From assembly GCA_018819005.1 (NCBI GenBank), contig JAHJQU010000040.1, forward strand, positions 1-7,486: a stretch of 7,486 bases of DNA. Reading direction: 5' to 3'. The DNA is from Pseudomonadota bacterium. Its GTDB lineage: Bacteria > Desulfobacterota > Desulfobacteria > Desulfobacterales > RPRI01. A program made the position numbers and the translations under genes. Under the pieces are notes generated by a model. It saw nothing but the letters and a program-made list of their open reading frames with translations, ran no database searches and was not told the DNA's origin. This document shows positions 1-5,190 of this stretch, one piece after another. Position 1 is the first letter of the stretch; every line of letters begins with the position of its first letter.

Positions 1-29
1 AATGCGTGTCTGAAATAAAGAGATATCAT
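1..29 (-). CDS. ftsX: Probable FtsX N-terminus (partial, runs off left edge)
   Basis: An ATG at 29..27 on the minus strand begins one base after the ftsE stop (TAA at 33..31) and stays open to the window edge, reading MISLYFRHA. FtsX is the membrane partner of the FtsE ATPase and its gene almost always follows ftsE directly; its N-terminus is a short cytoplasmic stretch of basic and aromatic residues before the first membrane segment, which these nine residues fit. No clear Shine-Dalgarno is visible, as expected for translational coupling to ftsE. The call rests on position and the start codon; nine residues are too few to prove the family. Confidence 0.55.
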
Positions 30-30
30 T

Positions 31-720
31 TTACAATAAAGCCGGTGGGGGATGGATACGGCCCTGTTTTAAATATACCGTTCGCCCGTCCAATTTTCTA
101 ATAAATTCTTTGTCGTGAGTAGCAACGATTACTGTTGAACCCCTGATATGAAATTCTTTCAAAAGCCCGGTTACCTGGCTTGCCGATTCGGCATCGAGGC
201 TTCCCGTAGGTTCATCTGCAAGGATTATTGTCGGATCGCCTGCCACGGCTCTTGCAATTGCAACGCGCTGCTGCTCTCCCCCTGATAACGACAAAGGGAA
301 AGAGTTTTGTCTGTCTTCCATTCCAACAGCCCGAAGTACACTGCCGACCTTTTTTTGTATAAACTGGCGCGGTTTGCCTGCTGCCTCCAAAACAAGGGCA
401 ACATTTTCAAATACGGTTTTTGAATGTATCAGCTTAAAATCCTGAAATATTATCCCTATCTTTCTTCTTAATAAAGGAATGCGGTTCCGAGATATTCTCG
501 ACAAGTTGATTCCATCCACGAGAATCTGGCCTTCGGACGCCGGCTCGCCGAGATAAAGCAATTTTAAAAGAGTTGATTTTCCTGCTCCACTCGGGCCTGT
601 AATAAATATGAATTCGTTTTTAAAAACTTCGAAGTTTATATCGAAAAGAGCGGCTTTTGAGCCGTATCGCCTGTAAACATGAAACATCCTGATGAGGGAG
701 TTTTCATTGTTGTCGTTCAT
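31..720 (-). CDS. ftsE: Cell-division ABC transporter ATP-binding protein FtsE
   Basis: This 229-residue protein is a complete ABC ATPase of the FtsE type, the cytoplasmic ATPase of the FtsEX complex, which in known bacteria regulates peptidoglycan hydrolases at the division site. Visible motifs are Walker A GPSGAGKS (42-49), Q-loop FQDF (Q93), signature LSGGEQQR (145-152), Walker B IILADE (165-170, catalytic E170), D-loop SLD (174-176) and switch His (ATHD, H202). The stretch RRKIGIIFQDFKLIHSKTVFENVA is characteristic of FtsE rather than LolD or MacB. Length matches the family (about 220-230); the first nine residues look like a small extension. The start ATG (720) overlaps the stop of the upstream outer-membrane gene in an ATGA, with GGAA about 9 bases upstream as a weak ribosome site. 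A probable ftsX follows. A role dedicated to export with the TolC-like neighbour is an alternative. Confidence 0.93.
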   Translation of the reverse strand: MNDNNENSLIRMFHVYRRYGSKAALFDINFEVFKNEFIFITGPSGAGKSTLLKLLYLGEPASEGQILVDGINLSRISRNRIPLLRRKIGIIFQDFKLIHSKTVFENVALVLEAAGKPRQFIQKKVGSVLRAVGMEDRQNSFPLSLSGGEQQRVAIARAVAGDPTIILADEPTGSLDAESASQVTGLLKEFHIRGSTVIVATHDKEFIRKLDGRTVYLKQGRIHPPPALL

Positions 721-2036
721 TCGACAATTTCCATGCTCAGCGCCCTGGAGAGGGATGCTTTTGAAATTTTAAAATCATAAAGCGCGTTGAAATAATTTGT
801 CATTGTTCTTGAAAGTAATGTCTGTGCATCAAGAACGTCCGTTGAAGTGGATATCTGTTCTTTATAACGCTCCTGGCTTATTCTTAAATTTTCCTTTGCC
901 TGCTCAATTGCTTTCTGAACAGTTATAATGTTGCTTTCGGCCTCTTTTGTTTTAAGAAAAAACTGCTTTACCTCAAGCCGGATTTTATCGATAATTTCAT
1001 CCTTGTTCAGCTTTGCCTGTTGAAGCTGACTTTTCTTCTCTTTCTCTCCGTAACAGGTTTTTCCCCATTCCCAGAAATTCCATGAGGCTACTGCGGATAT
1101 ATTCCAGCTATTGGGGTCTGAAATTCCACTGCCTCCGGCAACGTCCCAGTCTGTTCCGCGCTGGTAGCGGGTTCCTGCGAGAGTCACTGTCGGGTAGTAA
1201 TCTTTTTTTGCAAGAGCCGCCTCTTTTTCAGCCATTTCAATTCCTAGATCAGCCAGTTTTATTTCAAGACGATTTTTTTCAGCAAGATCAAGATAATAAA
1301 GAAGGTCATTTGCAAGCGGTATATAATCGAGGATATCCTCAAGATCAACAGAGGCATTGATATGCCTTCTTAAAATATTGTTGAAATCTGCTTTTGCAAT
1401 TTCCAGATTGTTCCGGGCAATAGTAAGATCCTGGCGGGAATTGGCCAACTCGACCTGTGACTTAAGCAAATCGTTCAGCGGGGTCATGCCGACTTCGTAA
1501 AAAGATTTTGCCATGTTTTCATGGGACAACAGCAGGGTCACAGTATCTTCCGACACGCTTTGAATTTTAATTGCCTTTAAAACAGAAAAATATGCCTTGC
1601 TGGCTTGATAAACAATATCAAGGCGAACAATCTTTTCGTTTAAGTCTGCTGCATCCAGCCCGAGGCCGGCAAGCTTATAGCTGTTTAATATGGAAAATCC
1701 CGCAAAAAGAGGCTGGGTAACAGACGCAGCGAAAACATAATCATTTTCAGGAGTTGTTATTCCGAGCAAGGGGTTTGAGCTTTCTTCATAATTATGCTTG
1801 TACTGGTACGTTGCATTAAATGTCGGGAAAAAATTTGCTCTTGAAGCATTTTTTGCTGCCGTTGCAGCATTGATTTTTTCTTTTGCCTTCAACAGTCCAA
1901 TATTATTGCTGATTGCCGTTTGGATTGTTTTTTCAAGAGAAAAAACCTCCTTAGTTTCACCTGCTTTTGAAGCTGGAGAAAAAAGAAGAATGATTCCAAT
2001 AATAAAAACAAAATATTGCAGACTAGTTTTGGTCAT
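717..2036 (-). CDS. TolC-family outer-membrane efflux/secretion channel protein
   Basis: This is an outer-membrane factor of the TolC family, which forms trimeric channels that join inner-membrane pumps or ABC exporters to the outside. From the chosen ATG (2036) the protein has 439 residues, typical of the family. It begins with a Sec signal peptide: a lysine near the start, a hydrophobic core (FVFIIGIILLF) and a likely cleavage after ASKA. Two OEP repeats follow, mostly long alpha-helical coiled coil rich in Ala, Leu, Lys and Glu; the C-terminal helix SQERYKEQISTSTDVLDAQ is a family hallmark. A GTG at 2063 would add nine residues; I prefer the ATG because the signal peptide then has normal length, though both ribosome sites are poor. 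The stop overlaps the ftsE start, so the two are probably translationally coupled. The exported substrate cannot be told from sequence. Confidence 0.9.
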   Translation of the reverse strand: MTKTSLQYFVFIIGIILLFSPASKAGETKEVFSLEKTIQTAISNNIGLLKAKEKINAATAAKNASRANFFPTFNATYQYKHNYEESSNPLLGITTPENDYVFAASVTQPLFAGFSILNSYKLAGLGLDAADLNEKIVRLDIVYQASKAYFSVLKAIKIQSVSEDTVTLLLSHENMAKSFYEVGMTPLNDLLKSQVELANSRQDLTIARNNLEIAKADFNNILRRHINASVDLEDILDYIPLANDLLYYLDLAEKNRLEIKLADLGIEMAEKEAALAKKDYYPTVTLAGTRYQRGTDWDVAGGSGISDPNSWNISAVASWNFWEWGKTCYGEKEKKSQLQQAKLNKDEIIDKIRLEVKQFFLKTKEAESNIITVQKAIEQAKENLRISQERYKEQISTSTDVLDAQTLLSRTMTNYFNALYDFKISKASLSRALSMEIVE

Positions 2037-2115
2037 TTTATTGAATCCATGCAGATTATACACGAGAGTATTTAATCCTTTTTTAAAGTTTTGATTGCTT
2101 CATAAAAAGCCAGAA

Positions 2116-2201
2116 TCTCACACCAAGCCACGGAGACCACAGAGTTAACTTAATAATATTAAATGATATTTTCTTGGTGTTCTTAGTGCCTTTGTGTGAA
2201 A
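2116..2201. repeat. Imperfect inverted repeat, CACGGAG type
   Basis: Two 29-base arms (2116-2144 and 2173-2201) are reverse complements at 21 of 29 positions and flank a 28-base AT-rich centre. The left arm contains CCACGGAGACCACAGAG and the right arm its degenerate complement. From memory, elements with this CACGGAG/CACAGAG wording are dispersed in many delta-proteobacterial and other environmental genomes; I could not search for copies. It lies directly upstream of the TolC-family gene, so any promoter of that gene must be within or next to it. The arms have diverged, suggesting an old insertion. Confidence 0.6.
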
Positions 2202-2210
2202 ATAAATTTT

Positions 2211-2224
2211 TTACGAGTCCATCA
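2211..2224. repeat. Fragment of the dnaJ-upstream hairpin repeat
   Basis: The 14 bases TTACGAGTCCATCA are identical to 5171-5184, which form the loop end and right arm of the last hairpin of the structured element upstream of dnaJ. Here the left arm (TGATGGACT) is missing, so this looks like the terminal remnant of a second copy. A chance match of 14 bases within 7.5 kb is unlikely. Confidence 0.5.
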
Positions 2225-2231
2225 GTTTTGG

Positions 2232-2260
2232 TTGACCCGTTTAAAATTAATTGCTATTTA
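2232..2260 (+). promoter_or_regulatory. Sigma70-like promoter with extended -10
   Basis: TTGACC (2232-2237) and TATTTA (2255-2260) are separated by exactly 17 bases, and TGC directly precedes the -10 hexamer, giving an extended -10. This is the best promoter-like sequence I found by eye. Initiation would be expected near 2266-2268, at the base of the hairpin that opens the structured RNA described next. The only gene downstream on this strand is pyrE at 2518. Confidence 0.55.
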
Positions 2261-2263
2261 AAA

Positions 2264-2358
2264 TTTGAGCCTGAAGGAATGCTTTAAGAGTTTTCCTTGC
2301 TCAAAGCCTCCGCCGATTCCCATAAAAGCTTCTTCCTTTTCGGTGGGGGCTTTTTTAT
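2264..2358 (+). ncRNA. Candidate small RNA or attenuating leader upstream of pyrE
   Basis: About 90 bases lie between a promoter and an intrinsic terminator and contain no usable ORF (the only ATG with a Shine-Dalgarno, at 2279, stops after two codons). The RNA would open with a hairpin: TTTGAGC (2264-2270) pairs with GCTCAAA (2299-2305), and inside it AAGGAA (2274-2279) pairs with TTCCTT (2293-2298), leaving a CTG bulge and a 13-base loop. The terminator hairpin follows at once. A second TTCCTT (2333-2338) inside the terminator loop could pair with the same AAGGAA, so two mutually exclusive folds are possible. It may be a free small RNA or a transcription attenuator for pyrE. It matches no riboswitch class I recognise. 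Confidence 0.45.
2303..2356 (+). terminator. Intrinsic terminator between the candidate RNA and pyrE
   Basis: AAAGCCTCCGCCG (2303-2315) pairs with CGGTGGGGGCTTT (2341-2353) over 13 base pairs with two G-U wobbles, and a run of six T (2351-2356) follows. The 25-base loop has an inner pairing, AAAAG (2324-2328) with CTTTT (2336-2340). The T run is on the plus strand only, so it acts in the direction of pyrE, 160 bases before its start, and cannot end the divergent tolC-ftsE transcript. Confidence 0.7.
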
Positions 2359-2389
2359 ATCTTAAGAGCCCGCTAAAATCAACAGTTTC

Positions 2390-2419
2390 TTGCTATTTGT
2401 GTTAAGATTAAAACATATT
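2390..2419 (+). promoter_or_regulatory. Weak candidate promoter of pyrE
   Basis: TTGCTA (2390-2395) and CATATT (2414-2419) are 18 bases apart and lie after the terminator, so pyrE could have its own start near 2426 with a leader of about 90 bases. The -10 match is modest. Within this leader an ATG at 2430, preceded by AAGG, opens an eight-codon frame (MRVLNNYS, ending 2456), but no terminator follows it, so classic leader-peptide attenuation is not supported. Confidence 0.25.
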
Positions 2420-2456
2420 TAAGGTTTTTATGAGGGTATTAAACAATTACTCGTAA

Positions 2457-2491
2457 GGATTCAAGGGGCCAAGGGTTCGGGGATTCGAGTG
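2457..2491. repeat. Short degenerate G-rich repeat before pyrE
   Basis: GGATTCAAG (2457-2465) and GGATTCGAG (2481-2489) differ by one base and flank a similar GGGTTCGG (2473-2480), giving a purine-rich, roughly 8-12-base periodic stretch in the pyrE leader. It looks like a small decayed tandem repeat. It sits 10 bases before the likely ribosome-binding site AGGAG (2501-2505). Confidence 0.35.
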
Positions 2492-2517
2492 AAAAGTGAG
2501 AGGAGCGCGGGATTATT

Positions 2518-3087
2518 ATGAAACAGGAACTTATTGATTTGATTTGTCTGAAATCCTTTAAGTACAGTGAGGAGCCGGTATTTAAACTTGTGTCAGGCAG
2601 GATGAGCAATTACTACGTTAACTGCAAACCGGTTACGCTTAGCCCAAGAGGCATGTTTCTTGCCGGACATCTTGTTTTTGATGAGATTAAGGATCTGGAT
2701 GTCGCCGGTGTAGGAGGACTTACTTTTGGCGCAGATCCGATAGCAGTTGCAACTGCATTTGCATCAGAGTTGAAAGGAAAACCTGTTAATGCCTTTTCCA
2801 TCAGAAAAACAATGAAAGATCACGGCATAATAAGGTGGATAGAAGGAGATTTGGCGCAGGGAAACAGAGTTGTAATAATAGATGATGTTGCAACAACGGG
2901 AGGTTCAACAATAAAGGCTGTTGAGAGGGCCCGCTCAGAAGGCATGGATGTTGTTAAGGCCGTGATACTTGTTGACAGGCAGGAAGGAGGCGTTGAGAAT
3001 ATCAGAAAACATGTTGACGATGTCTCCTCAATTATTACAAGGGATGAACTTATGAAATGCTGGAGGGTAATGAATAAGCCCAAATAG
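2518..3087 (+). CDS. pyrE: Orotate phosphoribosyltransferase
   Basis: PyrE converts orotate and PRPP to orotidine 5'-phosphate and pyrophosphate, the fifth step of pyrimidine synthesis, in the cytoplasm. The 189-residue protein shows the type-I phosphoribosyltransferase PRPP motif VVIIDDVATTGGS (118-130), the flexible catalytic loop RKTMKDHG (96-103) with its lysines and histidine, the early substrate segment FKLVSGRMSNYYVN (22-35) and the GGLTFGADPIA segment (66-76). It is shorter than E. coli PyrE (213) but matches the compact form found in archaea and many delta-proteobacteria. The ATG at 2518 is preceded by AGGAG at 2501-2505, a rather long 12-base spacing. The gene stands alone on its strand; no other pyrimidine gene is in the window. 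A terminator-bearing leader lies upstream, so control by attenuation is possible. Confidence 0.95.
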   Translation: MKQELIDLICLKSFKYSEEPVFKLVSGRMSNYYVNCKPVTLSPRGMFLAGHLVFDEIKDLDVAGVGGLTFGADPIAVATAFASELKGKPVNAFSIRKTMKDHGIIRWIEGDLAQGNRVVIIDDVATTGGSTIKAVERARSEGMDVVKAVILVDRQEGGVENIRKHVDDVSSIITRDELMKCWRVMNKPK

Positions 3088-3262
3088 TTTCTATCAGGAA
3101 ATGGCCCTTTTGAGCGATCTCGGCGTCAATCCGCAGGATTTCTTGTGCGACACACAATGCGTATGTCTCCGCGCAATCCCTTGATTTCCTTGAGCTTGCC
3201 CAAAATTGCCGATTTCCGAATTGGAAACGGAAAAGTGAACAAACTCTGTTTCCGGATGGAAA
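3088..3262. repeat. Repeat-like spacer between pyrE and queD
   Basis: This gap between convergent genes has no convincing gene and no T-tailed terminator. It holds two related palindromic units 36 bases apart: TTTCCGAATTGGAAAC (3213-3228) and TTTCCGGATGGAAAC (3249-3263), the second reaching into the queD stop codon. A weaker dyad, GACACAC with GTATGTC, lies near 3150-3170. A minus-strand open frame (3094-3315) runs through the whole gap and into queD in another frame; its protein has no domain I recognise and it probably exists only because the repeat is open in that frame. I suspect a dispersed element, without proof from a second copy here. Confidence 0.4.
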
Positions 3263-3634
3263 CTAAAAACATCTGTATGTCGCACAGGCATCATCCGATT
3301 CCCAGGCCGTAACACTTGATACCTTTATTAAAGGATCATCAATTTTTCCCTGCAATTCCTTCGCAATTTTCATTGCTATAATTTCAGAGGATGGATTAGC
3401 TCCTTTAAACCACTCCAGTTCATTTAGAAATTTGTGATCAAGGCCGGTCATTATTTCTGAAACGTATTTTTTAATCTGTCCAAAATCCATTACAACACCG
3501 GCGTCATTTAACTTTTCACCCTTCACACAGACTTCTATTTTCCAGTTATGGCCATGCAGGTTTTCGCATTTTGCTGCTACCAGTTTAAGCTGATGTGCCG
3601 CTGAAAAATGATTTATTACTTTTAGTTCAAACAT
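3263..3634 (-). CDS. queD: 6-carboxytetrahydropterin synthase / PTPS-family protein QueD
   Basis: QueD-family enzymes turn 7,8-dihydroneopterin triphosphate into 6-carboxy-5,6,7,8-tetrahydropterin, an early step to queuosine and other 7-deazapurines. The 123-residue protein has the three zinc ligands (H14 in FSAAH; H27 and H29 in LHGH), the catalytic Cys23 in the CxxxHGH pattern, the LDH segment with D66-H67, the NPSSE motif (80-84) and the C-terminal E112 in WESDDACATY that anchors the pterin. These match QueD rather than animal pyruvoyl-tetrahydropterin synthase. An earlier ATG at 3667 would add 11 residues, but the ATG at 3634 has AAGGA 10 bases upstream and gives the normal N-terminus. 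It lies 129 bases after dnaJ on the same strand, so cotranscription is possible, but a large inverted repeat separates them. No queC, queE or queF is nearby. Confidence 0.9.
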   Translation of the reverse strand: MFELKVINHFSAAHQLKLVAAKCENLHGHNWKIEVCVKGEKLNDAGVVMDFGQIKKYVSEIMTGLDHKFLNELEWFKGANPSSEIIAMKIAKELQGKIDDPLIKVSSVTAWESDDACATYRCF

Positions 3635-3657
3635 ACAGTGTAATTCCTTCTTTTTAT

Positions 3658-3733
3658 ATGAGAACACAGGAATCAGAATGCATAATACATAAGAAAAACA
3701 ATGCCATGGTTATTCTGGCTCCTGTATTCTCAT
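3658..3733. repeat. 76-base imperfect inverted repeat between dnaJ and queD
   Basis: Arms 3658-3679 and 3712-3733 (22 bases each) are reverse complements at 19 positions; two of the three mismatches are adjacent. The 32-base centre contains the palindromes ATGCAT and CCATGG. The arm reads, in part, ACAGGAGCCAGAAT on the minus strand, similar in wording to the CAGGAGTCAGAAT repeats I associate with sulfate-reducer genomes. Neither strand has a T run after the stem, so it is not an intrinsic terminator. If transcribed from dnaJ into queD it would form a long hairpin just before the queD ribosome site and could affect mRNA stability. Confidence 0.65.
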
Positions 3734-3763
3734 GCTTCGTTGTGTCCGCTCCGGGCATGGCTG

Positions 3764-4879
3764 TTAGTTGGCAAAATTTGCCGAACTACTCTTAAGGATG
3801 TTTTTTAATTTATTGGATAATTTATTTGTTTCCAGTTTCGCAAATTCCTGCAAAAGAGATTCCTGTTTTTTTGTCAGGTTTGTGGGCGTCTTTATAGCTA
3901 TCTGAATAATCAGATCTCCCCGCCCATTATGCCTTAAGTGGGGAATACCTTCACTCTGCAGGCGTATCAAATCTCCAGGTTGTGTTCCTTTTGGAATCTC
4001 GATGGATTTTTTTCCGTTTAGAGTCGAAACGGTCATCTTATCACCAAGCGCGGCCTGCACGAATGAGATCGGAATTCTGCAGTAAACATCATTTTCGTGC
4101 CGTTCAAAGAATTCATGCGGTTCAACCTGTATAAATACATACAGATCCCCGCTGGAGGCCCCATAGACCCCCGATTCTCCCTCTCCGGTGAGGCGTAACC
4201 GTGATCCGGAATCGACTCCTGCCGGGATCTTGACGGAGACTTTTTTATTAACAATAATCTGTCCGGCGCCCCGGCAATTCTTACACGGATGAGATATTGT
4301 CTGCCCGGCACCTCTGCAGTAATGGCATGTTGTTCTTACTGTGAAGAAGCCCTGGTTTCGAGAGAGCTGTCCTGAGCCGCGGCAATGGCGGCAGGTTTCA
4401 GGAGGAGATCCGGGTTCGCTGCGGGTTCCGTTGCATACGGAACAAACCTCTTTTTTTTCAAGGTTGATCTCCTTTTCGATGCCAAAAGCGGCTTCCATAA
4501 AGCTGAGAGTCAGGTCATAACGAAGATCCGCGCCTATTTGAGATCTGCTTTGAGAACGTCTGCCGTTTCCGAATCCAAAAAAATCTTCAAAAATATCACT
4601 GAAGCTGGAGAAAATGTCCTCAAATCCGCCGAATCCTGAAAAACCGGAACCTTCAAGTCCCTGATGCCCGTACTGATCATAAATAGCTTTTTTTTGAGGA
4701 TCATGAAGGACTTCGTACGCTTCTGCAGCTTCCTTGAATTTCTCTTCCGACTCCTTGTCTCCCGGATTTCTGTCAGGATGGTATTTTAATGCGAGTTTTC
4801 GGTATACGGTTTTTAATTCTTCAGGAGTCGCATTCCGGGCAACGCCCAGAATTTCATAATAATCACGTTTGTTTGCCAT
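3764..4879 (-). CDS. dnaJ: Chaperone protein DnaJ (Hsp40, type I)
   Basis: DnaJ delivers unfolded proteins to DnaK and stimulates its ATPase in the cytoplasm. The 371-residue protein has the full type-I architecture: J domain (about 6-70) with HPD at 34-36; a Gly/Phe-rich linker (about 74-108) with repeats such as GFSGFGGF; the zinc region with four cysteine motifs at 146-153, 163-170, 185-192 and 199-206; and two C-terminal substrate-binding beta domains ending in a lysine/asparagine-rich tail. The first zinc motif is CSVCNGTR, with Arg in place of the usual final Gly; all eight cysteines are present. The ATG at 4879 is preceded by a weak GGAAAA. dnaK and grpE are not in the window. No CIRCE operator is visible upstream; a TTGACA-type promoter is likely instead. 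queD follows. Confidence 0.96.
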   Translation of the reverse strand: MANKRDYYEILGVARNATPEELKTVYRKLALKYHPDRNPGDKESEEKFKEAAEAYEVLHDPQKKAIYDQYGHQGLEGSGFSGFGGFEDIFSSFSDIFEDFFGFGNGRRSQSRSQIGADLRYDLTLSFMEAAFGIEKEINLEKKEVCSVCNGTRSEPGSPPETCRHCRGSGQLSRNQGFFTVRTTCHYCRGAGQTISHPCKNCRGAGQIIVNKKVSVKIPAGVDSGSRLRLTGEGESGVYGASSGDLYVFIQVEPHEFFERHENDVYCRIPISFVQAALGDKMTVSTLNGKKSIEIPKGTQPGDLIRLQSEGIPHLRHNGRGDLIIQIAIKTPTNLTKKQESLLQEFAKLETNKLSNKLKNILKSSSANFAN

Positions 4880-4962
4880 TTGTTTTCCGTAACAGATTAA
4901 ATATTAAGAACCATCAATATGTTATTTTTGCAAAAACCCATAGTTTTCGAAAATAATGATTT

Positions 4963-4990
4963 AAAGTAATGCCGAAAAAAAGTATGTCAA
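4963..4990 (-). promoter_or_regulatory. Candidate dnaJ promoter
   Basis: On the minus strand a perfect -35 TTGACA (4990-4985) is followed after 16 bases by TACTTT (4968-4963), a poor -10. The start would be about 75 bases before the dnaJ ATG. The region 4880-4961 is otherwise AT-rich with no other signal I can support. I saw neither a CIRCE repeat nor a good heat-shock sigma32 promoter, although CTTGAA occurs in the hairpin further upstream. Confidence 0.4.
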
Positions 4991-5061
4991 CGCTATAACC
5001 GCTCTGGAGCCAGAATTATAAATGCAATGCAGGCTTACAGCAACTTGCTGACTTTTTACTT

Positions 5062-5184
5062 GGCGGGAAATCCGCCTAGGCGGACTCTCCCGCCGCTTGA
5101 AATAAATTCAAGCGGTTCCACCCTTACCCCACGCCGGGGCTTAATCGCCCTCGGCCTGTTGATGGACTTCTTACGAGTCCATCA
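5062..5184. repeat. Four-hairpin structured intergenic element
   Basis: Four adjacent hairpins fill 123 bases. A: GGCGGGA (5062-5068) pairs with TCCCGCC (5088-5094) around the perfect palindrome TCCGCCTAGGCGGA (5071-5084). B: CCGCTTGAA (5093-5101) pairs with TTCAAGCGG (5107-5115), loop ATAAA, sharing two bases with A. C: GCCGGGG (5133-5139) pairs with CCTCGGC (5149-5155) with one wobble. D: TGATGGACT (5160-5168) pairs with AGTCCATCA (5176-5184), loop TCTTACG. A plus-strand open frame crosses it but looks accidental. It lies between the MFS gene and dnaJ, both on the minus strand. No T run follows any stem, so it is not a simple terminator. The end of D recurs at 2211-2224, so it is probably a dispersed REP/MITE-like element; a structured RNA is the alternative. 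Confidence 0.7.
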
Positions 5185-5190
5185 TTATTA

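Noticed and set aside
1013..1360. 115-codon plus-strand frame within the TolC-family gene
   Set aside because: Antisense to a conserved protein, with serine, leucine and glutamine-rich shadow composition.
3213..3263. Two related palindromic units with 36-base spacing, resembling a CRISPR remnant
   Set aside because: Only two imperfect units of about 15 bases, no cas gene, and the spacing is shared with a repeat-like spacer; not enough for an array.
3094..3315. 73-codon minus-strand frame between pyrE and queD
   Set aside because: It overlaps the queD 3' end in another frame, has no domain I recognise, and follows the repeat-like spacer; treated as repeat-derived.
3770..3782. GGCAAAATTTGCC palindrome at the dnaJ 3' end as a terminator
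   Set aside because: It lies inside the last codons of dnaJ and has a one-base centre and no T run afterwards.
5093..5115. CTTGAA-containing hairpin considered as a heat-shock or CIRCE-type element for dnaJ
   Set aside because: CIRCE is TTAGCACTC-N9-GAGTGCTAA, which is absent. The CTTGAA lies in a hairpin with no matching sigma32 -10 and more than 200 bases from the dnaJ start.
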